Below are positions 1 to 5,440 of a stretch of DNA of 9,569 nucleotides, piece by piece (position 1 is the stretch's first letter; the number at the start of each line of letters is the position of its first letter). The notes below the pieces were generated by a model that saw only the letters and a list, made by a program, of their open reading frames with translations, did no database searches and was not told the origin of the DNA. The stretch spans positions 1-9,569 of the forward strand of contig JAKEGN010000335.1 of NCBI GenBank assembly GCA_022615525.1, in the 5' to 3' direction. Position numbers and translations under genes: made by a program. Source of the DNA: Woeseiaceae bacterium. Lineage in GTDB: Bacteria > Pseudomonadota > Gammaproteobacteria > Steroidobacterales > Woeseiaceae.

Positions 1-1
1 A

Positions 2-23
2 CCGCCGAAAGGCGGTTTTTTTT
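2..23. terminator. Rho-independent terminator hairpin, probably bidirectional, after rpmG
   Basis: A perfect 5-bp GC stem, CCGCC (2-6) and GGCGG (11-15), closes a GAAA tetraloop and is followed by eight T (16-23). As read on the plus strand it would stop transcripts entering from the left. Read on the minus strand, the same stem lies 7 bases past the rpmG stop codon, preceded by an A-run; its own T-run would lie outside the window. A bidirectional terminator ending rpmBG is the likely reading, but only half of it can be seen. Confidence 0.8.
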
Positions 24-177
24 ATTTGATCTTGGCTTCCTTGTAGATCACATGCTTTCGTGCCACGGGATCGTACTTTCGGGTCTCCATCTTGTCGGGA
101 TGCAGCCGCTTGTTCTTGGCGGTCGTGTAGTAGTGGCCTGTTCCGGCACTCGATACGAGCTTGATTTTCTCACGCAT
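22..177 (-). CDS. rpmG: 50S ribosomal protein L33 (bL33)
   Basis: This 51-residue protein has the L33 pattern: N-terminal MREKIKLVSSAGTGHYYTT, then a basic NKR segment, KYDPVARKH in the middle and the C-terminal VIYKEAKIK. It is a small structural protein of the large ribosomal subunit, located near the E site. The length matches the family (about 50-55 aa). There are no cysteines, so this is the zinc-free (C-minus) form. The ATG at 175-177 gives the standard N-terminus and the stop is TAA at 22-24. It lies 20 bp downstream of rpmB on the same strand, the classical rpmB-rpmG operon, and runs into the hairpin at the window edge. The gene is short and easy to miss in automated ORF calls. Confidence 0.97.
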   Translation of the reverse strand: MREKIKLVSSAGTGHYYTTAKNKRLHPDKMETRKYDPVARKHVIYKEAKIK

Positions 178-197
178 GGCAGGGTGCTCCGCTGGAT

Positions 198-434
198 CTA
201 GACGCGCTGACCCTGCGCGCGCAGGTCGGCAAGTACTTTCTCGATGCCGTGTTTGTCAATAATGCGCAGGCCCTTGTGGGATACACGCAAACGAACGAAA
301 CGCTTCTCGGACTCGAGCCAGAACCGCTTGCTCTGCAGGTTGGGCAGGAAGCGGCGTCGTGTCTTGTTGTTGGCATGGGAAACGTTGTTGCCCTTCTGCG
401 GGCGCTTCCCGGTGACCTGACAAACCCTGGACAT
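198..434 (-). CDS. rpmB: 50S ribosomal protein L28 (bL28)
   Basis: This 78-residue protein is a near-canonical bacterial L28. The N-terminus MSRVCQVTGKRPQKGNNVSH is the diagnostic signature, followed by NNKTRRRFLPNL and a basic C-terminal half with RFVRLRVSHKGLR and a DKHGIEKVL segment. It is a structural component of the 50S subunit. The length equals that of the Escherichia coli protein (78 aa). The ATG start is fixed by the conserved N-terminus, although no good Shine-Dalgarno stands in front of it. It is the first gene of the rpmB-rpmG pair and has its own promoter at 495-523 and a leader of about 50 nt containing a GC hairpin. Confidence 0.98.
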   Translation of the reverse strand: MSRVCQVTGKRPQKGNNVSHANNKTRRRFLPNLQSKRFWLESEKRFVRLRVSHKGLRIIDKHGIEKVLADLRAQGQRV

Positions 435-465
435 GATAGATAAGTCTCTGATTTTATATAAAGTT

Positions 466-482
466 GCCCGCGAGGGGCGGGC
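466..482 (-). promoter_or_regulatory. GC-rich hairpin in the rpmB 5' leader
   Basis: A perfect 6-bp inverted repeat, GCCCGC (466-471) and GCGGGC (477-482), with a 5-nt loop sits between the predicted rpmB promoter and start codon. It is followed in the transcript by an AU-rich stretch, not a U-run, so it does not look like a terminator. It may stabilise the mRNA 5' end or take part in autogenous control by L28; that role is inference. Confidence 0.5.
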
Positions 483-494
483 GAAGAGCGGGAC

Positions 495-523
495 TTTATA
501 CCAGCATGCAGGGGCCCGATCAA
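495..523 (-). promoter_or_regulatory. Sigma70-type promoter for rpmB-rpmG
   Basis: On the minus strand, TTGATC (complement of 518-523) and TATAAA (complement of 495-500) are separated by exactly 17 bp (501-517). Each hexamer matches the consensus at 4-5 of 6 positions. The expected start near 488 gives a leader of roughly 54 nt before rpmB. The promoter lies just downstream of the radC stop codon, so rpmBG can be expressed independently of radC. Confidence 0.7.
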
Positions 524-556
524 GGTCCTGCCAGGCCGGGTGCTGACAATACCCTG

Positions 557-1231
557 CTAGATGAGGCCGCGGCTTGCCAGCGAGGTGCAGCTGCCGTCGC
601 CTATGACCAGGTGGTCCAGCAGCCGGATATCCAGCAGCTCCAGTGCCGATTTCACCCGCCGGGTAATGCGCTCGTCGGCCTGGCTGGGCTCGGCGACCCC
701 TGAGGGGTGGTTGTGGGCGAGGATCACGGCTGCCGCATTCACCTTCAGGGCCTGCTTCACCACTTCCCTGGGGTAGACGCTGGTACCGTCGATGGTGCCC
801 CGGAACAGCTCCTCGAACGCCAGGACACGATGCCGGTTGTCCAGGTACAGGCAGCAGAAGAGCTCATGCGGCAGGTCACGAAGCCTTGCCATCAGGAACG
901 CCTCGGTGTCCGCCGGGCTTCGGATGGCATGCCCCGATGGAAGGCTTTGCTCGTAATAGCGCCGGGCGAGCTCCGGTATCGCCCGGAGTATGCACAGGCG
1001 TACGTTTCCGAGACCCTGTTCGGCGGCAAGCTGGCGCTGCTCGGCGTGCAACAGCTGTCTCAGGCCGCCGAAACGTGAAATGAGGCGATCCGAGAGGTCC
1101 ATGGCAGGCCCCGCATCCTGGCCCCGCTGCAACAGCACGGCCAGCAATTCGGCCTCGGACAATGTAGTGGCGCCGGCCCTCCGGAGTTTCCGTCTCGGTG
1201 CGTTTTCCGAATCCGTATTGGCGATAGGCAT
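557..1231 (-). CDS. radC: RadC-family JAB1/MPN-domain protein (UPF0758)
   Basis: The protein has 224 residues, against about 222 for E. coli RadC. Residues 13-40 carry the N-terminal helical region with the family pattern LSEAELLAVLLQRG. Residues 70-90 are a helix-hairpin-helix-like stretch (GLGNVRLCILRA). The C-terminal half is the JAMM metalloprotease-like domain: Glu123 (PHELF), the HNHPSG motif with His173 and His175, and Asp186 completing HxHx10D. The metal-binding set is therefore intact. RadC was once linked to DNA repair; its biochemical role is still uncertain. The ATG at 1229-1231 is preceded by GGGAG five bases upstream. It is followed on the same strand by rpmB after 122 bp that contain the rpmB promoter, and it is divergent from coaBC. 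This is the conserved gammaproteobacterial radC-rpmB-rpmG order. Confidence 0.93.
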   Translation of the reverse strand: MPIANTDSENAPRRKLRRAGATTLSEAELLAVLLQRGQDAGPAMDLSDRLISRFGGLRQLLHAEQRQLAAEQGLGNVRLCILRAIPELARRYYEQSLPSGHAIRSPADTEAFLMARLRDLPHELFCCLYLDNRHRVLAFEELFRGTIDGTSVYPREVVKQALKVNAAAVILAHNHPSGVAEPSQADERITRRVKSALELLDIRLLDHLVIGDGSCTSLASRGLI

Positions 1232-1291
1232 GGACGCTCCCTGTCCGGCGCAAAAATGTTGCAGAAGGGCTTAAGGATCATGCCGAAGGCG

Positions 1292-1304
1292 GCTTGCGGC
1301 AAGC
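1292..1304. promoter_or_regulatory. 13-bp perfect dyad between radC and coaBC
   Basis: GCTTGC and GCAAGC flank a single central base, forming an interrupted palindrome in the 161-bp divergent intergenic region. The 1-nt gap is too short for an RNA loop, so a protein-binding site is more plausible than a hairpin. No second copy was noticed. In the same gap, 1393-proximal DNA offers only weak promoter hexamers. The function is unknown. Confidence 0.3.
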
Positions 1305-1392
1305 AGCAAATTGCGGTGTTTTGGGCGGTTTGCTGGAATTCCGGCGGTGCTACCGGCTAAGCTGGCTGCCCTGGGTCGCAGGCAAGCACATC

Positions 1393-2643
1393 ATGAGTGG
1401 AACGAAAATCATACTCGGCGTGACCGGGGGCATTGCGGCGTACAAGGCGCCGGAGCTGGTGCGCCGGCTGCGCGATCGCGGCGCCATCGTGCAGGTCGTG
1501 ATGACACATTCGGCACGTGAGTTTACGACGGAAACCGCGCTGCAGGCCGTGTCCGGCCGGCCTGTCCGCAGTGACCTGTGGGACCCGCAGGCCGAGGCAG
1601 CCATGGGCCACATAGAACTGGCTCGCTGGGCGGAGCGTATCCTGGTGGCGCCTGCAACCGCCGAGTTCATGGCCAGGCTCGCCGGCGGATTCGCGTCCGA
1701 TCTGCTCGGCACCCTGTGCCTCGCCACGACGGCGCCGATCTGCCTTGCGCCGGCCATGAACCACGTGATGTGGGCGAGCGAAGCCGTGCAGGCGAATCGA
1801 CGGCTGCTGGAGTCCCGCGGCGTACAACTGCTGGGCCCGGATATCGGCGATCAGGCATGTGGAGAAAGCGGGCCGGGCCGGATGCTGCAACCGGAAGCGA
1901 TAGCAAAGATAATCGCCGGCCCTGTGGCCGTCGCAGAAACGGCCGGTGCGTCCCTGAGAGGAAAGACCGTCATGATCACGGCCGGCCCGACGCTGGAAGC
2001 GATCGATCCGGTGCGATTCATCAGCAATCGAAGCTCCGGGAAAATGGGGTACTCGCTGGCGAGCGCCGCTGCCGCTGCCGGTGCGAAGGTCCTGCTGCTC
2101 AGCGGGCCTGTCAGCCTCCCGGTGCCCCGCGGTGTGGAGTGCATCAACATAGAGTCCGCGGAGGAGCTGCATACGGCGGTGCATCGCAGCATCAGTAACG
2201 TCGATATTTTCATTGGTGCTGCGGCGGTAGCGGATTATCGACCGGCGGCCACCGAGCCGAACAAGATCAAGAGGGTACGCACAGAACTGCGCCTCGACCT
2301 CGTCAGGAATCCGGACATCCTGGCCTCGGTAGCCGAATTGCCGCGGCGCCCGTTCACGGTCGGATTCGCAGCCGAGACGGAAAAGCTGCGCGAGCATGCG
2401 CTGCAGAAGCTCGAGCAAAAGAAGCTCGATATGATCATTGCGAACAAGGTGGGTCACGGTGTCGGTTTCGACAGCGATGAAAACGCGGTCGATGTTTACT
2501 GGAAGAACGGCCAGAAGTCGTTTCCACTGTCGGCCAAAGCAGCACTTGCCGGAGATCTCATCGAACTGATTGCCGAGCGCTATGCCGCCAACAGCAGCTC
2601 GGCCGGACATGGCACACGGCCAGCCATCGCCATCAGGGACTGA
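1393..2643 (+). CDS. coaBC: Bifunctional phosphopantothenoylcysteine decarboxylase / phosphopantothenate-cysteine ligase
   Basis: This enzyme makes 4'-phosphopantetheine from 4'-phosphopantothenate in two steps of coenzyme A synthesis. It has 416 residues, close to the usual 400-430. The N-terminal CoaC flavoprotein domain (about 1-180) shows the FMN-binding GVTGGIAAYKAPELVRRL, the catalytic His73 in HIELARWA, PAMN (Asn123) and the active-site Cys156 in ACGESGPGRM. The C-terminal CoaB domain (about 190-405) shows ITAGPTLEAIDPVRFISNRS with SGKMG following (Asn212), AAAVADYRP and the catalytic KIKR lysines 291/293. All key residues are present. The ATG at 1393 places GVTGGI at the normal distance from the N-terminus; the frame is open further upstream, but those codons are not CoaC-like. 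The dut gene follows after 10 bp. Divergent from radC. Confidence 0.97.
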   Translation: MSGTKIILGVTGGIAAYKAPELVRRLRDRGAIVQVVMTHSAREFTTETALQAVSGRPVRSDLWDPQAEAAMGHIELARWAERILVAPATAEFMARLAGGFASDLLGTLCLATTAPICLAPAMNHVMWASEAVQANRRLLESRGVQLLGPDIGDQACGESGPGRMLQPEAIAKIIAGPVAVAETAGASLRGKTVMITAGPTLEAIDPVRFISNRSSGKMGYSLASAAAAAGAKVLLLSGPVSLPVPRGVECINIESAEELHTAVHRSISNVDIFIGAAAVADYRPAATEPNKIKRVRTELRLDLVRNPDILASVAELPRRPFTVGFAAETEKLREHALQKLEQKKLDMIIANKVGHGVGFDSDENAVDVYWKNGQKSFPLSAKAALAGDLIELIAERYAANSSSAGHGTRPAIAIRD

Positions 2644-2653
2644 CCGGAAACCC

Positions 2654-3109
2654 GTGCGATCAATCGAGCTGAAGATCCTGGATTCGCGCGTGGGCGCATC
2701 CATTCCGTTGCCTCACTATGCGACCGACGGCTCCGCTGGACTGGACATGCGCGCCTGCATCGATGTGGCATTGACCGTCGCGCCGGGGGAGACCGTGCTG
2801 GTGCCGACGGGGATCGCGATTCACATCGGCGATTCCGGTCTCGCGGCAGTCTTGCTGCCCCGCTCGGGACTGGGCCATAAGCACGGCCTGGTGCTGGGCA
2901 ACCTGACGGGATTGATCGACTCTGATTACCAGGGCCAGATTTTCATTTCATGCTGGAACCGCGGGGGCAAGGCTTATGAAGTTCAGCCTGGCGAGCGCAT
3001 AGCACAAATGGTCTTCGTCCCGGTGGAACAGGTGGCCTTCAGTGTCGTCGAGGAGTTCGGGGAGAGCCGCCGCGGAGGCGGCGGATTCGGCCATTCCGGT
3101 CGGGGCTAA
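2654..3109 (+). CDS. dut: Deoxyuridine 5'-triphosphate nucleotidohydrolase (dUTPase)
   Basis: It hydrolyses dUTP to dUMP and pyrophosphate, keeping uracil out of DNA and feeding dTMP synthesis. All five motifs of the trimeric dUTPase family are present: YATDGSAGLDMRA (22-34), LLPRSGLGHKHG (68-78), the catalytic loop TGLIDSDYQG with Asp89 (85-94), PGERIAQMV (112-120), and the C-terminal P-loop-like GGGGFGHSG (141-149). The start is a choice. A GTG at 2654 gives MRSIELKILD and 151 residues, exactly the E. coli length, 10 bp after the coaBC stop. ATGs at 2570, 2582 and 2609 would add 15-28 low-complexity residues overlapping the coaBC end. I prefer GTG, with GGAA just upstream. Its stop overlaps the stop of the convergent DUF4124 gene. 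Confidence 0.95.
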   Translation: MRSIELKILDSRVGASIPLPHYATDGSAGLDMRACIDVALTVAPGETVLVPTGIAIHIGDSGLAAVLLPRSGLGHKHGLVLGNLTGLIDSDYQGQIFISCWNRGGKAYEVQPGERIAQMVFVPVEQVAFSVVEEFGESRRGGGGFGHSGRG

Positions 3110-3729
3110 TTGAGGCCTTTCAGCGCTTTGAACCGGTCGATATCGCCATCGAACCGGGCAACAATACTTTGCTCGTCCGCCTGGAATTTCTGCAGATTCT
3201 GTTCGTGCCGGTCGATCGCCTCCTTGGTGGCCGTCATTTCCTTGACCAGCTTGGGGTCGATCATCGGCGCGTCTTCATCCTCACTGTATGGGCGGAATCC
3301 GGACGCCTCGGCCTGTAATTCCTCCATACGCCGCTGCAGGTTGCGCAGGTATAACTCTGTTACCCGGGCCTGTGCCTGAAAAAGCTCCACGCGACGATCC
3401 CGGTGCATGATTATTTCGTCGATCGAAAGATACGTGGCCAGCAGTGCAACATCGGCGCGTCGCTGAAGTTCGACTTTGACCCGTTGTTCTTCCAGCCGCT
3501 TCTCCTCGGCAATCTCTTCTTCGGTCTTCTTGCCGCGCATCACGTCCACCGTGATTCCATGGTCATTCACGACCTGCCGTTCGATGTCGGCATACTCCGC
3601 CGGAATGCTGTCGCCGTAATGAACGATGCCGTCGCGGTCTACCCACCGATACAGCTTCTGCGTCTCGGCCGCGGGCGCGACGAGCGAGGTCAGCAACAGA
3701 GCTATGGATGTAATGAATACAACGCGCAT
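3106..3729 (-). CDS. Secreted DUF4124-domain coiled-coil protein
   Basis: The protein has 207 residues. Residues 1-21 form a signal peptide (MRVVF, a hydrophobic core, then APAA), so export to the periplasm is likely. Residues 24-44 match the DUF4124 pattern YRWVDRDGIVHYGDSIP, a short beta-rich segment common at the N-terminus of gammaproteobacterial envelope proteins. From about residue 65 to the end the sequence is highly charged and helical, rich in E, K, R and Q with heptad-like spacing, so coiled coils are expected. No catalytic motif is visible and the function is unknown. It lies 117 bp downstream of pyrE on the same strand and ends convergently on dut, sharing the bases CTAA (3106-3109). 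No clear Shine-Dalgarno precedes the ATG. Confidence 0.85.
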   Translation of the reverse strand: MRVVFITSIALLLTSLVAPAAETQKLYRWVDRDGIVHYGDSIPAEYADIERQVVNDHGITVDVMRGKKTEEEIAEEKRLEEQRVKVELQRRADVALLATYLSIDEIIMHRDRRVELFQAQARVTELYLRNLQRRMEELQAEASGFRPYSEDEDAPMIDPKLVKEMTATKEAIDRHEQNLQKFQADEQSIVARFDGDIDRFKALKGLN

Positions 3730-3786
3730 GAGGGAAATATCACACAGTTCGCCGCGGTCAAAGTAGGGACTGGTTCGCGTATTTGC

Positions 3787-3815
3787 AGCTTAGTTGCTGT
3801 GGCCTGGGCTGTAAA
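3787..3815 (-). promoter_or_regulatory. Weak candidate promoter for the DUF4124 gene
   Basis: In the 117-bp pyrE-DUF4124 gap, minus-strand TTTACA (complement of 3810-3815, 5 of 6 consensus matches) is 17 bp from TAAGCT (complement of 3787-3792, only 3 of 6). It could let the gene be transcribed separately from pyrE. I see no terminator with a T-run after pyrE, so read-through from pyrE is equally possible. Confidence 0.25.
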
Positions 3816-3846
3816 CGGTCAAATAAAAGCCAAGAAAAACAATAAT

Positions 3847-4494
3847 TTAAGCAGCAATACCGTATTTCTGCTGGTACTTCTGGACTGGCTCCAGGAACTC
3901 ACCATATTCCTTGGACTCCTCCAGCAGTTCGATGAGGTCCTCCAGCTTGACGATGCTGACTACCGGGATCCTGAGCGTCTGCTCGAGTTCCTGCACCGCG
4001 GAGCGGGAGTCCCGTCCGATTTCCTGGCGGTCCAGGGAAATGACCAGTCCGGCTACGGTAGCGCCGGCCGAAGTAATAAGCTGGCACGACTCGCGGACGG
4101 CTGTCCCGGCAGTAATAACGTCATCGACGATCAGAACCCGTCCCGCCAGCGGGGTACCCACGATGCTGCCGCCTTCGCCGTGAGCCTTGGCCTCCTTGCG
4201 ATTGAACGAATACGGCGTGTCGATATCGTGGTGCTCGGCCAGGGCGGCTGCCGCCAGCGTTACCAGTGGAATGCCCTTGTATGCCGGGCCGAACAACATG
4301 TCGAATTCGATCTCTGAGTCGGCAATTGCCGAGGCGTAATACCGCCCGAGTTTCGCCGCTGCATACCCGGTCGAGAAGAGACCGGAATTGAAAAAATAAG
4401 GACTCACCCTGCCCGACTTCAGCGTGAACTCGCCGAAACGCAAAACTTCCAGTTCAAGCGCCAGCTCGAGGAATTGTTGTTTGTAAGCTCGCAT
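3847..4494 (-). CDS. pyrE: Orotate phosphoribosyltransferase
   Basis: It transfers the phosphoribosyl group of PRPP to orotate, giving OMP, the fifth step of de novo UMP synthesis. The 215 residues match the bacterial length (213 in E. coli). Visible motifs are FGEFTLKSGRVSPYFFN (20-36) with the substrate-binding Lys26, FGPAYKGIPL (68-77), the flexible catalytic loop FNRKEAKAHGEGG (97-109) with Lys100, Lys103 and His105, and the PRPP-binding loop VLIVDDVITAGTA (120-132). The ATG at 4492-4494 gives the family N-terminus MRAYKQQFLELAL; the open frame continues upstream but those residues are unrelated to PyrE. No good Shine-Dalgarno is seen. It is divergent from the ExoIII gene across 163 bp. 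Neither rph nor slmA, its usual enteric neighbours, is present. Confidence 0.97.
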   Translation of the reverse strand: MRAYKQQFLELALELEVLRFGEFTLKSGRVSPYFFNSGLFSTGYAAAKLGRYYASAIADSEIEFDMLFGPAYKGIPLVTLAAAALAEHHDIDTPYSFNRKEAKAHGEGGSIVGTPLAGRVLIVDDVITAGTAVRESCQLITSAGATVAGLVISLDRQEIGRDSRSAVQELEQTLRIPVVSIVKLEDLIELLEESKEYGEFLEPVQKYQQKYGIAA

Positions 4495-4498
4495 AGAC

Positions 4499-4526
4499 TT
4501 GGACCGGATCACGGGTTCTGTATGAT
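4499..4526 (+). promoter_or_regulatory. Candidate promoter for the ExoIII-ampG operon
   Basis: TTGGAC (4499-4504) and TATGAT (4521-4526, 5 of 6 matches) are separated by 16 bp. Use of this promoter would give a leader of about 125 nt before the TTG start at 4658. The -35 match is weak (3 of 6). No better pair was found for either direction in the pyrE-ExoIII gap, so this call is tentative. Confidence 0.3.
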
Positions 4527-4657
4527 GGCTCGCCTTGTATTGCAGTTTGAGCGGCCAGCACAGAGTCCGTTCAGTATGCCAGAAATCCGCAGGCCATTCG
4601 AAAGTTGCGTGTGTAAATTTGTATGCGCATAGCGGTGACATTTCGACAGGGGGAAAA

Positions 4658-5440
4658 TTGTTTCGAGTAATCACACTGAATGCGAACGGGATCCGTGCTG
4701 CGGCCAGGAAGGGCTTTTTCGACTGGATGGCAAAGCAGAATGCGGATGTGGTCTGCATTCAGGAGACCAAGGCGCAGCTCGACCAGCTGACCGATCCCTG
4801 CTTCATGCCCGGCGGATATCACTGCTACTACGAGGATGCCGCGAGAAAGGGCTACAGCGGGGTCGCCATCTACAGTCGAGCCAAGCCCGACGAGGTAGTT
4901 CGAGGTTTCGGCGTGAAGGAGTTCGATGACGAGGGCCGTTACATCGCGGTGCGGTTCGGGGACCTGAACGTCATTTCAGTCTATCTTCCATCCGGCTCAT
5001 CCAGCGACGAACGCCAGGCGGCCAAGTTCCGGTTTCTCGATGTGTTTGCGCCGCATCTTGATGAACTGCAGAATCGGCAGGGCGAGTACATTCTGTGTGG
5101 CGACTGGAACATCGCGCACAAGGAAATTGACCTGAAAAACTGGAAGGCGAACCAGAAGAATTCCGGATTTCTGCCGGAGGAGCGCCAGTGGATGGACGAT
5201 GTGTTCGGCCGGCGCAGGTATGTCGATGCATTTCGTGTTGTCAACGACAAGGCGGAGCAATATACCTGGTGGTCGAACCGCGGCCAGGCATGGGACAACA
5301 ACGTGGGATGGCGAATCGACTACCAGATCGTGACGCCGGGATTGAAGGACCGGATACGCGGAGCAGAGATTTTCAAAGTCTCCCGGTTTTCCGACCATGC
5401 GCCCCTGACCATGGACTACGACTGGGTCCGCAGTGACTGA
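4658..5440 (+). CDS. xth: Exonuclease III / AP endonuclease (EEP family), at the Crc position
   Basis: The family degrades one strand of duplex DNA 3' to 5' and cleaves abasic sites in base-excision repair. This 260-residue protein spans the whole EEP fold with its active-site residues: Asn8 (TLNANGIRAA), Glu36 (CIQETKAQ), Tyr109 (SVYLPSG), Asp149 and Asn151 (GDWNIAHKEID), Asp221 (WRIDYQ) and the Asp246-His247 pair (FSDHAPL). In pseudomonads the pyrE-adjacent homologue is Crc, a catalytically dead translational regulator; recalled Crc lacks several of these residues, so this one should be an active nuclease. The start is TTG at 4658, five bases after AGGGGGA, and places the VITLNANG strand at the N-terminus. 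An ATG at 4535 would add 41 non-conserved residues. Its end overlaps the next gene by 8 bp. Confidence 0.92.
   Translation: MFRVITLNANGIRAAARKGFFDWMAKQNADVVCIQETKAQLDQLTDPCFMPGGYHCYYEDAARKGYSGVAIYSRAKPDEVVRGFGVKEFDDEGRYIAVRFGDLNVISVYLPSGSSSDERQAAKFRFLDVFAPHLDELQNRQGEYILCGDWNIAHKEIDLKNWKANQKNSGFLPEERQWMDDVFGRRRYVDAFRVVNDKAEQYTWWSNRGQAWDNNVGWRIDYQIVTPGLKDRIRGAEIFKVSRFSDHAPLTMDYDWVRSD

Noticed and set aside
249..443. 64-codon plus-strand open frame opposite rpmB
   Set aside because: rpmB is a near-canonical L28 gene; the opposite frame has no recognisable protein.
1294..1392. 33-codon upstream extension of coaBC
   Set aside because: The residues are not CoaC-like, and the ATG at 1393 gives the standard start before GVTGGIAAYK.
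1357..2703. 448-codon open frame antisense to coaBC
   Set aside because: It lies opposite a well-supported essential gene with all catalytic motifs. The translated product is arginine-rich, low in recognisable motifs and typical of a shadow frame in GC-rich DNA.
3403..4317. 304-codon plus-strand open frame across the DUF4124 and pyrE genes
   Set aside because: It spans two genes and their gap in antisense, resembles no family, and pyrE is certain on the other strand.
4535..4657. N-terminal extension of the ExoIII gene from an ATG at 4535
   Set aside because: The 41 extra residues show no EEP similarity, whereas the TTG at 4658 has a strong AGGGGGA site and the normal family N-terminus.
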